Shown here: positions 1 through 5,550 of the stretch, one piece after another
How the letters are laid out: each line of letters opens with the position of its first letter
Numbering within the stretch: the first letter of the stretch is position 1
DNA from: Peptostreptococcaceae bacterium
Lineage (GTDB): Bacteria > Bacillota_A > Clostridia > Peptostreptococcales > Acidaminobacteraceae
Assembly: GCA_013619035.1 (NCBI GenBank)
Contig: JABXKX010000387.1
Span: forward strand, 1-6,865
Direction: 5' to 3'
Length of the DNA: 6,865 nt
Translations under genes and position numbers: made by a program
Notes under the pieces: generated by a model
Databases searched by the model: none
Seen by the model: only the letters and a program-made list of their open reading frames with translations
What the model was told of the DNA's origin: nothing

Positions 1-1977
1 ATTAAAATTGGTGTGAAATTGGTCATCATGTTTTGTTTGCTTATTTTTATTGCATTAACTTATGTTGGATTTTCTGCAAGCAATCAAGCAGCAGATATTA
101 TTGAAACAAACTTTAAAGCAAGTACACAAGAATTGATTATTGAGACGACTCAAATTGTAGATATGTTCTTTGAAAAATATGAAAGTATCCTACATATTTA
201 TGGAGCAGATCCAAATGTCAGAAAAGCATCTGCAAATGCAATGTTTAAAGAGCGTTTGATTGAATCTATGGAAACTATATATAATACAAATGAAGATATC
301 ACTGCAATATACTATATCAGTAAATCGGGTACGCTTGATGCGGTTCCTAGTGAGAAGATTGATGAGTCAATCGATTATTCAAAATTAGAGATTTTCGCAA
401 ATACTGTTGATTCAGACGATGTTTTATGGACGGGACCAATTCAAAACGATGATGGTACTTATCATATGAGAGTTTCTCAACCGGTTTATAACACAGATGG
501 TTCTAGATTGTATGGTATTGTTGGAATTGATGTTGAACTGGACTATATTTCTGAAGTGTTAAATGAAATAAAAATCGGAGAATCTGGTTACCCAACATTA
601 ATTGATCAAGAGTTGATTACATTAACACATCCTGATTCTGCTGTTGTTGGTAAAGGCATACCTGTAGAGGAAATTATCGAAGCTATTTCTAAAGAGAATC
701 ATGAGCCAATTGATTATCATTATGGTGAAGAAGATAAGTTTGCAGTATACGAGACGTCAGAACTTACGGGTCTTCATATTCTTGCAACAATGAAAACAAG
801 TGAATTTAAAAAGCAAAGTTCAAAAATAACAAAAAATATTTTTGTTGTAAATATTTTTGCATTAATCCTTAGTGGACTCATTGCATTTATCTATGCCAAA
901 ACCATTTCAAAAGGTACAAAAGTTGTAATGGAGGGTATGGAAAGAATCAAAAATGGTGATTTAACAGCATCTATCCATGTGAAATCTAATGATGAGATTG
1001 GTGCTATTGGTAAGACTTTTACAGAAACTGTTGAAGGCATAAAAGGACTTTTAAAAAATGTTCAAGCTGTATCGGATGAATTAACGGAGTCTGCTCAAAC
1101 TTTAGCAGCAACAGCTGAAGAAACAAGTGCCTCTGCTGATGAAGTCGCTAGAACCGTTGATGAAATTGCTCAAGGGGCTTCCGATCAAGCGGGTGATGCT
1201 GAAGCAGGTGCCATTGTAGCAAGAGAATTATCTGTGAAATTCCAAGAACTAAGTACAAATACAGATGTCTTATTAACTTCTACAAAAGAAGTAATTGATG
1301 CAAATCTTGTAGGCGTTAAAGCAATCAATGAATTAAGAGAAAAAACAGAATCAAGTGATAAAGCCAATTCAGATATTGAATCTATTATCAATGAGTTAAA
1401 TAATAAAACACAATCTATTTCTTCTATATTAGATGCAATCAGTTCTATTGCAGAACAAACTAACTTATTGGCATTAAATGCTTCGATTGAAGCAGCAAGA
1501 GCTGGTGAACATGGTAGAGGTTTTGCAGTTGTTGCAGATGAAATCAGAAAACTGGCTGAAGGATCGTCTAAGTCTGCTGAAGAGATAAGAGATATTGTTA
1601 TCAATATTCAAACAGATTCGAATGAAACTGTTAAGAGTATGGAAGATCTTAAGTATATTGCTCATGAACAATCAAAAGCGGTTGAGAGGGTGGATGATGC
1701 CTTTGGTACAATTTCAACTTCTGTAGATCAAATTTCAGAGAATATTGATATGATTAGTTCATCAGTTAATGATCTTGAGGAAGATAAGAATGCAATTGTA
1801 TCTTCAATTGATAATATTTCAGCTGTTTCAGAAGAAACTGCAGCATCTTCAGAAGAAGTTACAGCAACAATGCAACAACAAAATGTAGCTGTTGAAGAAG
1901 TTGCTAGAGCGGCTGAGACATTAAATGAAATCTCAGTTCACTTAAAAACAGAATTAGATAGATTTAAATTAGATTAA
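1..1977 (+). CDS. Methyl-accepting chemotaxis protein with dCache sensor (5' partial)
   Basis: Membrane chemoreceptor that would bind a ligand outside the cell and control the CheA kinase through CheW. The frame is open to the left edge (Ile-Lys-Ile-Gly before the GTG at 13) and no ribosome binding site is visible, so the true start is probably a few codons upstream. Counting from the GTG at 13 (654 residues): first membrane segment about 3-20; extracellular double-Cache domain about 30-265; second membrane segment about 276-296; HAMP about 297-350; long helical signalling domain to the end. The conserved hairpin tip is seen as [19 protein letters not shown] (481-499). Glu/Gln-rich methylation-type stretches lie near 366-380 and 606-630. 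There is no C-terminal CheR-tethering pentapeptide; the protein ends FKLD. The sensor lacks the R-x-W-Y amino-acid motif present in the kinase at the right end, so its ligand is unknown. A terminator follows directly. Confidence 0.95.
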   Translation: MKIGVKLVIMFCLLIFIALTYVGFSASNQAADIIETNFKASTQELIIETTQIVDMFFEKYESILHIYGADPNVRKASANAMFKERLIESMETIYNTNEDITAIYYISKSGTLDAVPSEKIDESIDYSKLEIFANTVDSDDVLWTGPIQNDDGTYHMRVSQPVYNTDGSRLYGIVGIDVELDYISEVLNEIKIGESGYPTLIDQELITLTHPDSAVVGKGIPVEEIIEAISKENHEPIDYHYGEEDKFAVYETSELTGLHILATMKTSEFKKQSSKITKNIFVVNIFALILSGLIAFIYAKTISKGTKVVMEGMERIKNGDLTASIHVKSNDEIGAIGKTFTETVEGIKGLLKNVQAVSDELTESAQTLAATAEETSASADEVARTVDEIAQGASDQAGDAEAGAIVARELSVKFQELSTNTDVLLTSTKEVIDANLVGVKAINELREKTESSDKANSDIESIINELNNKTQSISSILDAISSIAEQTNLLALNASIEAARAGEHGRGFAVVADEIRKLAEGSSKSAEEIRDIVINIQTDSNETVKSMEDLKYIAHEQSKAVERVDDAFGTISTSVDQISENIDMISSSVNDLEEDKNAIVSSIDNISAVSEETAASSEEVTATMQQQNVAVEEVARAAETLNEISVHLKTELDRFKLD

Positions 1978-2004
1978 TGATTAGTTTAGATAATGCATAT
2001 TTAG

Positions 2005-2036
2005 AGGATGATACAAAAGTATCATCCTTTTGTTTT
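2005..2036 (+). terminator. Intrinsic terminator of the chemoreceptor gene
   Basis: A perfect 10-bp stem, AGGATGATAC (2005-2014) with GTATCATCCT (2019-2028), closes an AAAA loop. It is followed by a T-rich run to 2036. It lies 27 bases after the stop codon. The tract on the opposite side is not T-rich, so it should work only on the + strand. The insertion sequence begins 4 bases past the T-run. Confidence 0.9.
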
Positions 2037-2039
2037 AGA

Positions 2040-2070
2040 GGCTCTTTGTCAAATAGTGTTGGTGGAGAGT
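2040..2070 (+). repeat. Left terminal inverted repeat of the ISL3 element (transposase-distal end)
   Basis: This end begins GGCTCTTTGTC and contains AGTGTTGGTG. It is the better match to the usual ISL3 end. It lies downstream of the transposase and 4 bases past the T-run of the chemoreceptor terminator. Confidence 0.8.
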
Positions 2071-2093
2071 AACTTACAAAGATAAATGTAACT

Positions 2094-2132
2094 GCAGTCT
2101 AGGATCGAATGATCTTAGGCTGCTTTTAATTT
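2094..2132 (+). terminator. Inward-facing hairpin at the left end of the insertion sequence
   Basis: Arms 2094-2106 and 2111-2123 form a 13-bp stem with a GAAU loop in + strand RNA, using two wobble pairs (U·G and G·U). TTTTAATTT follows at 2124-2132. In - strand RNA the same positions become C·A and A·C mismatches. It is therefore best read as a terminator for + strand transcription entering the element, antisense to the transposase. It overlaps the transposase's last codons and stop. Confidence 0.6.
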
Positions 2133-3389
2133 CAGTTTACCTTGGGTGATGAGTATTCTGTTTTTAAAATGTACGAAACTTCTGTAACCGAATGCAATTC
2201 TTTTGATGACCTTGATTTTATTGTTTATTCCTTCGATAACACCATTTGTATATTTGGTATTAAACATATTTACAATGTAGCTTCTATACTTCTTAGTCGT
2301 TTTGATAGATGTAAGTATATAATCAGATATTAAGATGTCTGGGTCTGCGATTGATCGGTCTAATAACTCGATGCTTTTAAGTTTTATTGCTGCTTTTACA
2401 TCTTGGTATAAGCTGTAATTAGCTCTAAGTTCAGGACAACGATCTAGTAAAAATGCTACTATATCAACTTCGCGTATTTGCTTTTTAAATGAATGGTTGT
2501 ACCTAAGTTTGACACAATCCAGCTTGTCACGATCTTTAAGAATGAGTTTCCAATATCTTTTTAACTTGCTGTAGTGCTCATCATTCTGATTCATTATTCG
2601 TATTCTTGTTTTATTTAGGGCTCTGTTAAACAGCTGAACTAAGTGAAACTTATCTATAATAATCTTCGCATTGGGAAACAAGGCTTTAATTAACGTCATG
2701 TATGGCGCATACATATCTATTACAATATTTCTTACAGCTCGTCTAGCGGCTTTTGTAAATCCCATAAAGTAGGTCTTTAAGTAATGTAGTTTTCTATTCT
2801 CTACGATATCAACAATTTCACCAGTATCAGCATCAACGAAGAGAAAAGACATAGCACCAGACGCTTCTTTAACAGATTTGAACTCATCAAAGTTAAGGTT
2901 CTTTGGTAAATAATTACGTTTAGTTTTATAAGCTTCATAGGCTGTATCAATAATTCTACTGACCGTTGAGTGCGATACATTATGTCTTTTAGCTAAGTCC
3001 TTCTCAGAAATCTTGTTCTGTGCATCGATTGCAATAGACAGTTTAGTTTTAGTTGCTATGAAACAATTTTTCTTCACAAGATCAGTCTTAAGAGTAAAAG
3101 TAGAGTGACAGTGGTGACATATATATCGTTGCTTATTTAAATCCAATAGAGAGGGATATCCAGCTGTACTTAAGAGTTTAATTGTCGATTTCTTAAATCC
3201 ATGTTTGATAATATTTTCATCAAAGATATGTCCGCATTTATAACAAGCTTTTGGCTGATATGTTAGTTTAGCAGAGATGACTTTATGCACAATCCCTTTG
3301 ATAATCCTTTCTGAATAAAAGTTTTTGTAAAAAGTGATGTTGGGGTCTTTTAAATCGAGTAAAATTCCTATAGAATCATTATGAGGCAT
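2115..3389 (-). CDS. ISL3-family transposase
   Basis: DDE transposase (424 residues) that would cut and rejoin the ends of its own element. A zinc-binding region near the N-terminus has two CxxC pairs (C49/C52 and C91/C94). A helix-turn-helix follows at about 127-150, then the catalytic core. Likely acidic residues are D168 (NFDEF), D225 (VIDMYAPY) and E386 (NGVIEGINNKIK). The family signatures DKFHLVQLFNRALNKTR (246-262) and KRIAFGYRSFVHFKNR (396-411) are present, as is the early LLDLKDPNI motif. Length and all key residues look intact. The start is supported by AAGGAGA (3396-3402) seven bases upstream. A promoter-like pair lies at 3427-3455. The gene is co-oriented with and downstream of the ACT/UPF0210 operon, so it could also receive read-through from it. 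Confidence 0.95.
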   Translation of the reverse strand: MPHNDSIGILLDLKDPNITFYKNFYSERIIKGIVHKVISAKLTYQPKACYKCGHIFDENIIKHGFKKSTIKLLSTAGYPSLLDLNKQRYICHHCHSTFTLKTDLVKKNCFIATKTKLSIAIDAQNKISEKDLAKRHNVSHSTVSRIIDTAYEAYKTKRNYLPKNLNFDEFKSVKEASGAMSFLFVDADTGEIVDIVENRKLHYLKTYFMGFTKAARRAVRNIVIDMYAPYMTLIKALFPNAKIIIDKFHLVQLFNRALNKTRIRIMNQNDEHYSKLKRYWKLILKDRDKLDCVKLRYNHSFKKQIREVDIVAFLLDRCPELRANYSLYQDVKAAIKLKSIELLDRSIADPDILISDYILTSIKTTKKYRSYIVNMFNTKYTNGVIEGINNKIKVIKRIAFGYRSFVHFKNRILITQGKLKLKAA

Positions 3390-3422
3390 GAGTTCTCTCC
3401 TTTGATTATGTTTTTGTGGTGA

Positions 3423-4862
3423 TTACATTATATCTAAGAGAGTTACTCGTGTCTTATTTTTTTGCAAATTAAAATAGTGTGAGTTTTCACCCACACTAAA
3501 TATTATAGAACCAAAACTATGAACCGGTGCAGGCATACGTCCACCGCGACTTATAAAACTTTCACTTGAATATGAATTGACTTTCATAATAGGGGCTCTT
3601 CCCAATAAACCACCGAATTCTACAGAGTCACCTAATTTCTTTCCAACAACAGGGATGATTCTTACACCTGTGGTTTTATTATTAATGACACCAATAGCAG
3701 CTTCATCTGCTATTATTGCTGAAATTGTACTGGATGGCGTATCACCAGGTACAGCAATCATATCTAAACCCACTGAACAGACACAGGTCATGGCTTCCAG
3801 TTTATCAATACTCAGAGCGCCAGCTTCTACAGCAGCAATCATGCCTTCATCCTCACTAACCGGTACAAAAGCACCACTGAGACCTCCGACGTGTGATGAT
3901 GCCATGATACCGCCTTTTTTTACCGCATCATTTAATAGAGCCAGTGTTGCTGTGGTACCATGACACCCGCAGTGTTCTAAACCGATCTCTTCCAAAATTC
4001 TAGCCACGCTGTCACCAACAGCAGGGGTAGGTGCTAGAGAGAGGTCAATGATACCAAATGGCACACCTAAAAGTTCAGAAGCTTCTGTTGCTACCAATTG
4101 ACCGACTCTAGTGATTTTAAAAGCGGTTTTCTTGATGGTATCCGAGACAATATCAACGGGTGCTCCTTTTACTTTTTCAAGTGCGACCTTCACCACACCA
4201 GGACCGCTTATACCCACATGAATGACACATTCTGGTCCAGTAACGCCATGGAATGCTCCTGCCATAAAAGGATTGTCTTCAACTGCATTTGAAAAGACAA
4301 CAAGTTTGGCACAACCAATGCTGTTTTGATCTTTTGTTTCTAAGGCTGTTTCTTTAATGATATGACCTAAATCCTTTATGGCATCCATATTAATTCCAGC
4401 TTTAGTAGAACCGACATTAACTGAAGCGCAAACTCTATCAGTAGTCGCCAAAGCTTTGGGTATAGAGTCTATCAGAATTTTATCTCCTTTGGTATAACCT
4501 CTTTGAACAAGAGCAGAGAAGCCACCGATAAAATTAACGCCAACAGCTTTTGCTGCCTTATCTAAGGTTTGTGCATAGGCGACATAGTCCGAGTCGTTAC
4601 TTGATTGAGCAACGATTGAAATAGGGGTGACAGAAATACGTTTATTGATAATCGGAATACCATATTTTTCTTCGATGGCTTCACCGACTTGAACCAAGTC
4701 TTTGGCATAAGTTGTAATCTTATTATAGATCTTTTGGCGTGCTGCTTCACCATCTTTGTCACAGCAATCCAAAAGAGAAATGCCCATTGTAATGGTTCTA
4801 ATATCAAGTTTTTCTTTATCAATCATTTTTATGGTTTCTAAGATATTGTTAAACTGACTCAT
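3423..4862 (-). CDS. UPF0210 / PFL family protein with an IS-encoded C-terminal tail
   Basis: A 479-codon frame whose first 450 codons are a full-length UPF0210 ('PFL family', DUF711-type) protein. Its biochemical role is not established, and the PFL name reflects fold similarity rather than shown activity. Recognisable family blocks are [13 protein letters not shown] (20-32), [12 protein letters not shown] (73-84), [14 protein letters not shown] (148-161), [19 protein letters not shown] (199-217), [16 protein letters not shown] (272-287), [16 protein letters not shown] (298-313) and [20 protein letters not shown] (363-382). The native C-terminus normally closes just after [11 protein letters not shown]. 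Here it reaches F450 and runs into the insertion sequence at 3512, adding 29 residues ([10 protein letters not shown] and onward). Only a few native residues and the stop seem lost, so the core may still fold. AGGAGG (4867-4872) precedes the ATG and overlaps the ACT gene's stop, which suggests translational coupling. The operon is governed by a glycine riboswitch. Confidence 0.93.
   Translation of the reverse strand: MSQFNNILETIKMIDKEKLDIRTITMGISLLDCCDKDGEAARQKIYNKITTYAKDLVQVGEAIEEKYGIPIINKRISVTPISIVAQSSNDSDYVAYAQTLDKAAKAVGVNFIGGFSALVQRGYTKGDKILIDSIPKALATTDRVCASVNVGSTKAGINMDAIKDLGHIIKETALETKDQNSIGCAKLVVFSNAVEDNPFMAGAFHGVTGPECVIHVGISGPGVVKVALEKVKGAPVDIVSDTIKKTAFKITRVGQLVATEASELLGVPFGIIDLSLAPTPAVGDSVARILEEIGLEHCGCHGTTATLALLNDAVKKGGIMASSHVGGLSGAFVPVSEDEGMIAAVEAGALSIDKLEAMTCVCSVGLDMIAVPGDTPSSTISAIIADEAAIGVINNKTTGVRIIPVVGKKLGDSVEFGGLLGRAPIMKVNSYSSESFISRGGRMPAPVHSFGSIIFSVGENSHYFNLQKNKTRVTLLDIM
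3427..3455 (-). promoter_or_regulatory. Likely transposase promoter
   Basis: On the - strand, AAGACA (3450-3455) and TATAAT (3427-3432) are separated by 17 bases. The -10 is perfect and the -35 matches 4 of 6 positions of TTGACA. Transcription would start near 3420, about 30 bases before the transposase start codon. The site lies within the foreign tail of the extended UPF0210 frame and just before its stop at 3423-3425. Confidence 0.55.
3466..3497 (-). terminator. Inward-facing hairpin at the right end of the insertion sequence
   Basis: In - strand RNA, positions 3497 to 3476 fold into a 9-bp stem (AGUGUGGGU with ACUCACACU, one G·U pair) capped by a GAAA tetraloop. ATTTTAATTT follows (3475-3466). 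In + strand RNA the wobble becomes an A·C mismatch. It should hinder transcription arriving from the UPF0210 operon. The T-run is broken by AA, so strength is uncertain. Confidence 0.55.
3482..3512 (-). repeat. Right terminal inverted repeat of the ISL3 element (transposase-proximal end)
   Basis: On the - strand this end begins GGTTCTATAATATTT and contains AGTGTGGGTG. It differs from the other end mainly at positions 7-14. It is translated as the start of the foreign tail (Gly-Ser-Ile-Ile-Phe-Ser-Val-Gly) on the UPF0210 protein, and it overlaps a hairpin at 3476-3497. Confidence 0.75.
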
Positions 4863-4870
4863 GGGGCCTC

Positions 4871-5140
4871 CTATATTTTATGCATGGCATTAAAAATGTC
4901 TTCATGCTGTACTTTGATTTTAAGCTGAAGTTTATCTGCAATTTCATCGAGTGCTTTTTTTAGCATGTTGAGTTCTATCGTCATGTCGGTTAAGTCTACA
5001 AACATTACCATCGTAAAATACCCTTGCACAATCGATTGATTGATATCTAGAATATTAATAGAGGTGTCAGAAAGTATGCCTGATACTTCTTTGATAATTC
5101 CTTTTTTGTCCATTCCTAGTACTGATACAAATGCATTCAT
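4871..5140 (-). CDS. ACT domain protein, UPF0237 family
   Basis: A free-standing 89-residue ACT domain, the usual size for UPF0237. ACT domains commonly bind amino acids at dimer interfaces. This family resembles GcvR-type regulators, and it is typically the partner gene of UPF0210. The sequence shows the ACT pattern: strand MNAFVSVLG (1-9), the turn [13 protein letters not shown] (11-23), NILDINQSI (29-37), [10 protein letters not shown] (41-50) and the family end [15 protein letters not shown] (75-89). There is no other domain or signal peptide. The start at 5140 is chosen because AAGGAGA (5146-5152) sits just upstream and the family begins at this Met. The open frame extends upstream to 5227, but that would place coding sequence across the leader terminator. 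The stop TAG (4871-4873) is 8 bases before the UPF0210 ATG, so the two genes form one operon. Confidence 0.93.
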   Translation of the reverse strand: MNAFVSVLGMDKKGIIKEVSGILSDTSINILDINQSIVQGYFTMVMFVDLTDMTIELNMLKKALDEIADKLQLKIKVQHEDIFNAMHKI

Positions 5141-5145
5141 TTTCT

Positions 5146-5152
5146 TCTCCTT
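5146..5152 (-). promoter_or_regulatory. Ribosome binding site of the ACT gene
   Basis: AAGGAGA on the - strand, five bases upstream of the ATG at 5138-5140. It fixes the 89-residue start over the longer open frame and lies beyond the leader terminator, as expected for control by attenuation. Confidence 0.8.
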
Positions 5153-5179
5153 AGTGTGTTTATAACGAGCTGTGAGAAC

Positions 5180-5207
5180 AAAAAAAGAGGCTATATAAAA
5201 AGCCTCT
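5180..5207 (-). terminator. Leader terminator (glycine riboswitch expression platform)
   Basis: On the - strand, AGAGGCT (5207-5201) and AGCCTCT (5192-5186) form a 7-bp stem around an 8-base loop, ending in seven Ts (5186-5180). It lies between the glycine aptamer and the ACT start codon, so riboswitch control is probably by premature termination. The 5' arm AGAGG can instead pair with the aptamer's 5' strand. Confidence 0.85.
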
Positions 5208-5244
5208 AGAAAGTCAGAACATACCAAAATAATGGTAATAATCT

Positions 5245-5322
5245 TCCTCTGTCCCTTGTACCTGAGAGTTTCACTGCAGTGCAGCTTTCCCCTTCGGCGC
5301 TCATAATGAGTCTCTCCAGAGG
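5245..5322 (-). ncRNA. Glycine riboswitch, single aptamer
   Basis: On the - strand this carries the glycine aptamer signature in order: P1 5' strand CCTCTG, then GGAGAGACT; a small hairpin CTCATTATGAG; the core GCGCCGAAGGGG; a P3-type hairpin around CTGCACTGCAG; CTCTCAGGTACAAGGGACAG; and P1 3' strand CAGAGG (5251-5246). P1 strands 5322-5317 and 5251-5246 are perfectly complementary. Only one aptamer is visible; a second set of motifs is absent both upstream and downstream. A short hairpin at 5222-5237 (TACCA with TGGTA) follows and could be the reduced 'ghost' partner seen with single glycine aptamers. It controls the ACT and UPF0210 genes through the terminator at 5180-5207. Confidence 0.93.
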
Positions 5323-5371
5323 TTCGTCCAATAACGGTTTTGTAAACAATTCCACTACCTTCATCCGAGCC

Positions 5372-5386
5372 ATATTAATTTAATAT
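5372..5386. repeat. Short inverted repeat at the operon start site
   Basis: ATATTAA and TTAATAT flank a single base, giving a perfect 7-bp inverted repeat. It covers the predicted transcription start (about 5382) of the riboswitch operon. It could be an operator, or simply chance in AT-rich DNA. Confidence 0.3.
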
Positions 5387-5388
5387 CG

Positions 5389-5417
5389 ATAATAACATAG
5401 CGATGAAAGGCTGTCAA
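5389..5417 (-). promoter_or_regulatory. Promoter of the glycine riboswitch-ACT-UPF0210 operon
   Basis: On the - strand, TTGACA (5417-5412) and TATTAT (5394-5389) are separated by exactly 17 bases. The -35 is perfect and the -10 matches 5 of 6 positions of TATAAT, a strong housekeeping-sigma promoter. The start would be near 5382, giving a leader of about 240 bases that contains the aptamer and terminator. Confidence 0.85.
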
Positions 5418-5539
5418 TCAAAATTATGGTCTATATGAAATTTAAATAGTGACGTTTAAGAGAAGGGGCAATAATAACTAACTGATTATGAATTATTGTT
5501 AGAGGTATAAATATATAAACAACTATTGTGAGTGAAGTC

Positions 5540-5545
5540 GGGAGA
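5540..5545 (+). promoter_or_regulatory. Ribosome binding site of the sensor kinase gene
   Basis: GGGAGA lies six bases before the ATG at 5551 and three before the ATG at 5548. It favours 5551 as the original start and marks this as the genuine gene start, although TAA follows nine codons later. No comparable site precedes the next in-frame ATG at 5659. Confidence 0.6.
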
Positions 5546-5550
5546 AAATG

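Larger units (their letters stand above)
2040..3512 (-). mobile_element. ISL3-family insertion sequence, about 1473 bp
   Basis: One ISL3-type transposase lies between imperfect inverted ends. Read inward, the left end starts GGCTCTTTGTCAAATAGTGT and the right end (- strand) starts GGTTCTATAATATTTAGTGT. They agree at 19 of the first 29 positions, including an AGTGTnGGTG core at positions 16-25. The GGcTCTTT start and the length fit ISL3 elements. The right boundary is supported independently: the conserved UPF0210 protein end stops exactly at 3513. The ISL3 family usually makes 8-bp target duplications, but none is visible here (GTTTTAGA on the left, AAAACTAT on the right). The transposase frame is intact, so the element may still be active. 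Hairpins near each end face inward. Confidence 0.88.

Noticed and set aside
13..15. GTG as the true start of the chemoreceptor
   Set aside because: The frame is open upstream with plausible receptor residues, and no ribosome binding site fits in the 12 bases available.
1185..1671. Minus-strand open frames inside the chemoreceptor gene
   Set aside because: They are antisense shadows of the repetitive helical signalling domain, with no recognisable domain or ribosome binding site.
2005..2028. Chemoreceptor terminator acting in both directions as the lost UPF0210 operon terminator
   Set aside because: The - strand side of the hairpin lacks a T-run (CTAAATATG), so it does not look bidirectional.
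3577..4292. Plus-strand open frames inside the UPF0210 gene
   Set aside because: They are antisense to a strongly conserved coding region and show no family features.
3513..4862. UPF0210 protein as an active glycyl-radical enzyme
   Set aside because: The PFL label rests on fold similarity. I see no glycyl-radical RVxGY-type motif near the C-terminus and no activase gene in the window.
5141..5227. Longer ACT reading frame with a 29-residue N-terminal extension
   Set aside because: It would run through the leader terminator, lacks a ribosome binding site, and the family starts at the Met encoded at 5140.
5323..5381. Second, tandem glycine aptamer upstream of the first
   Set aside because: The GGAGAG, GCCGAAGG and GGACAG signatures do not recur here; only one aptamer is supported.
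5483..5519. Sigma-70 type promoter for the sensor kinase
   Set aside because: TATAAA-like -10 sequences exist at 5506 and 5514, but no acceptable -35 lies at the right distance and the region is too AT-rich to trust.
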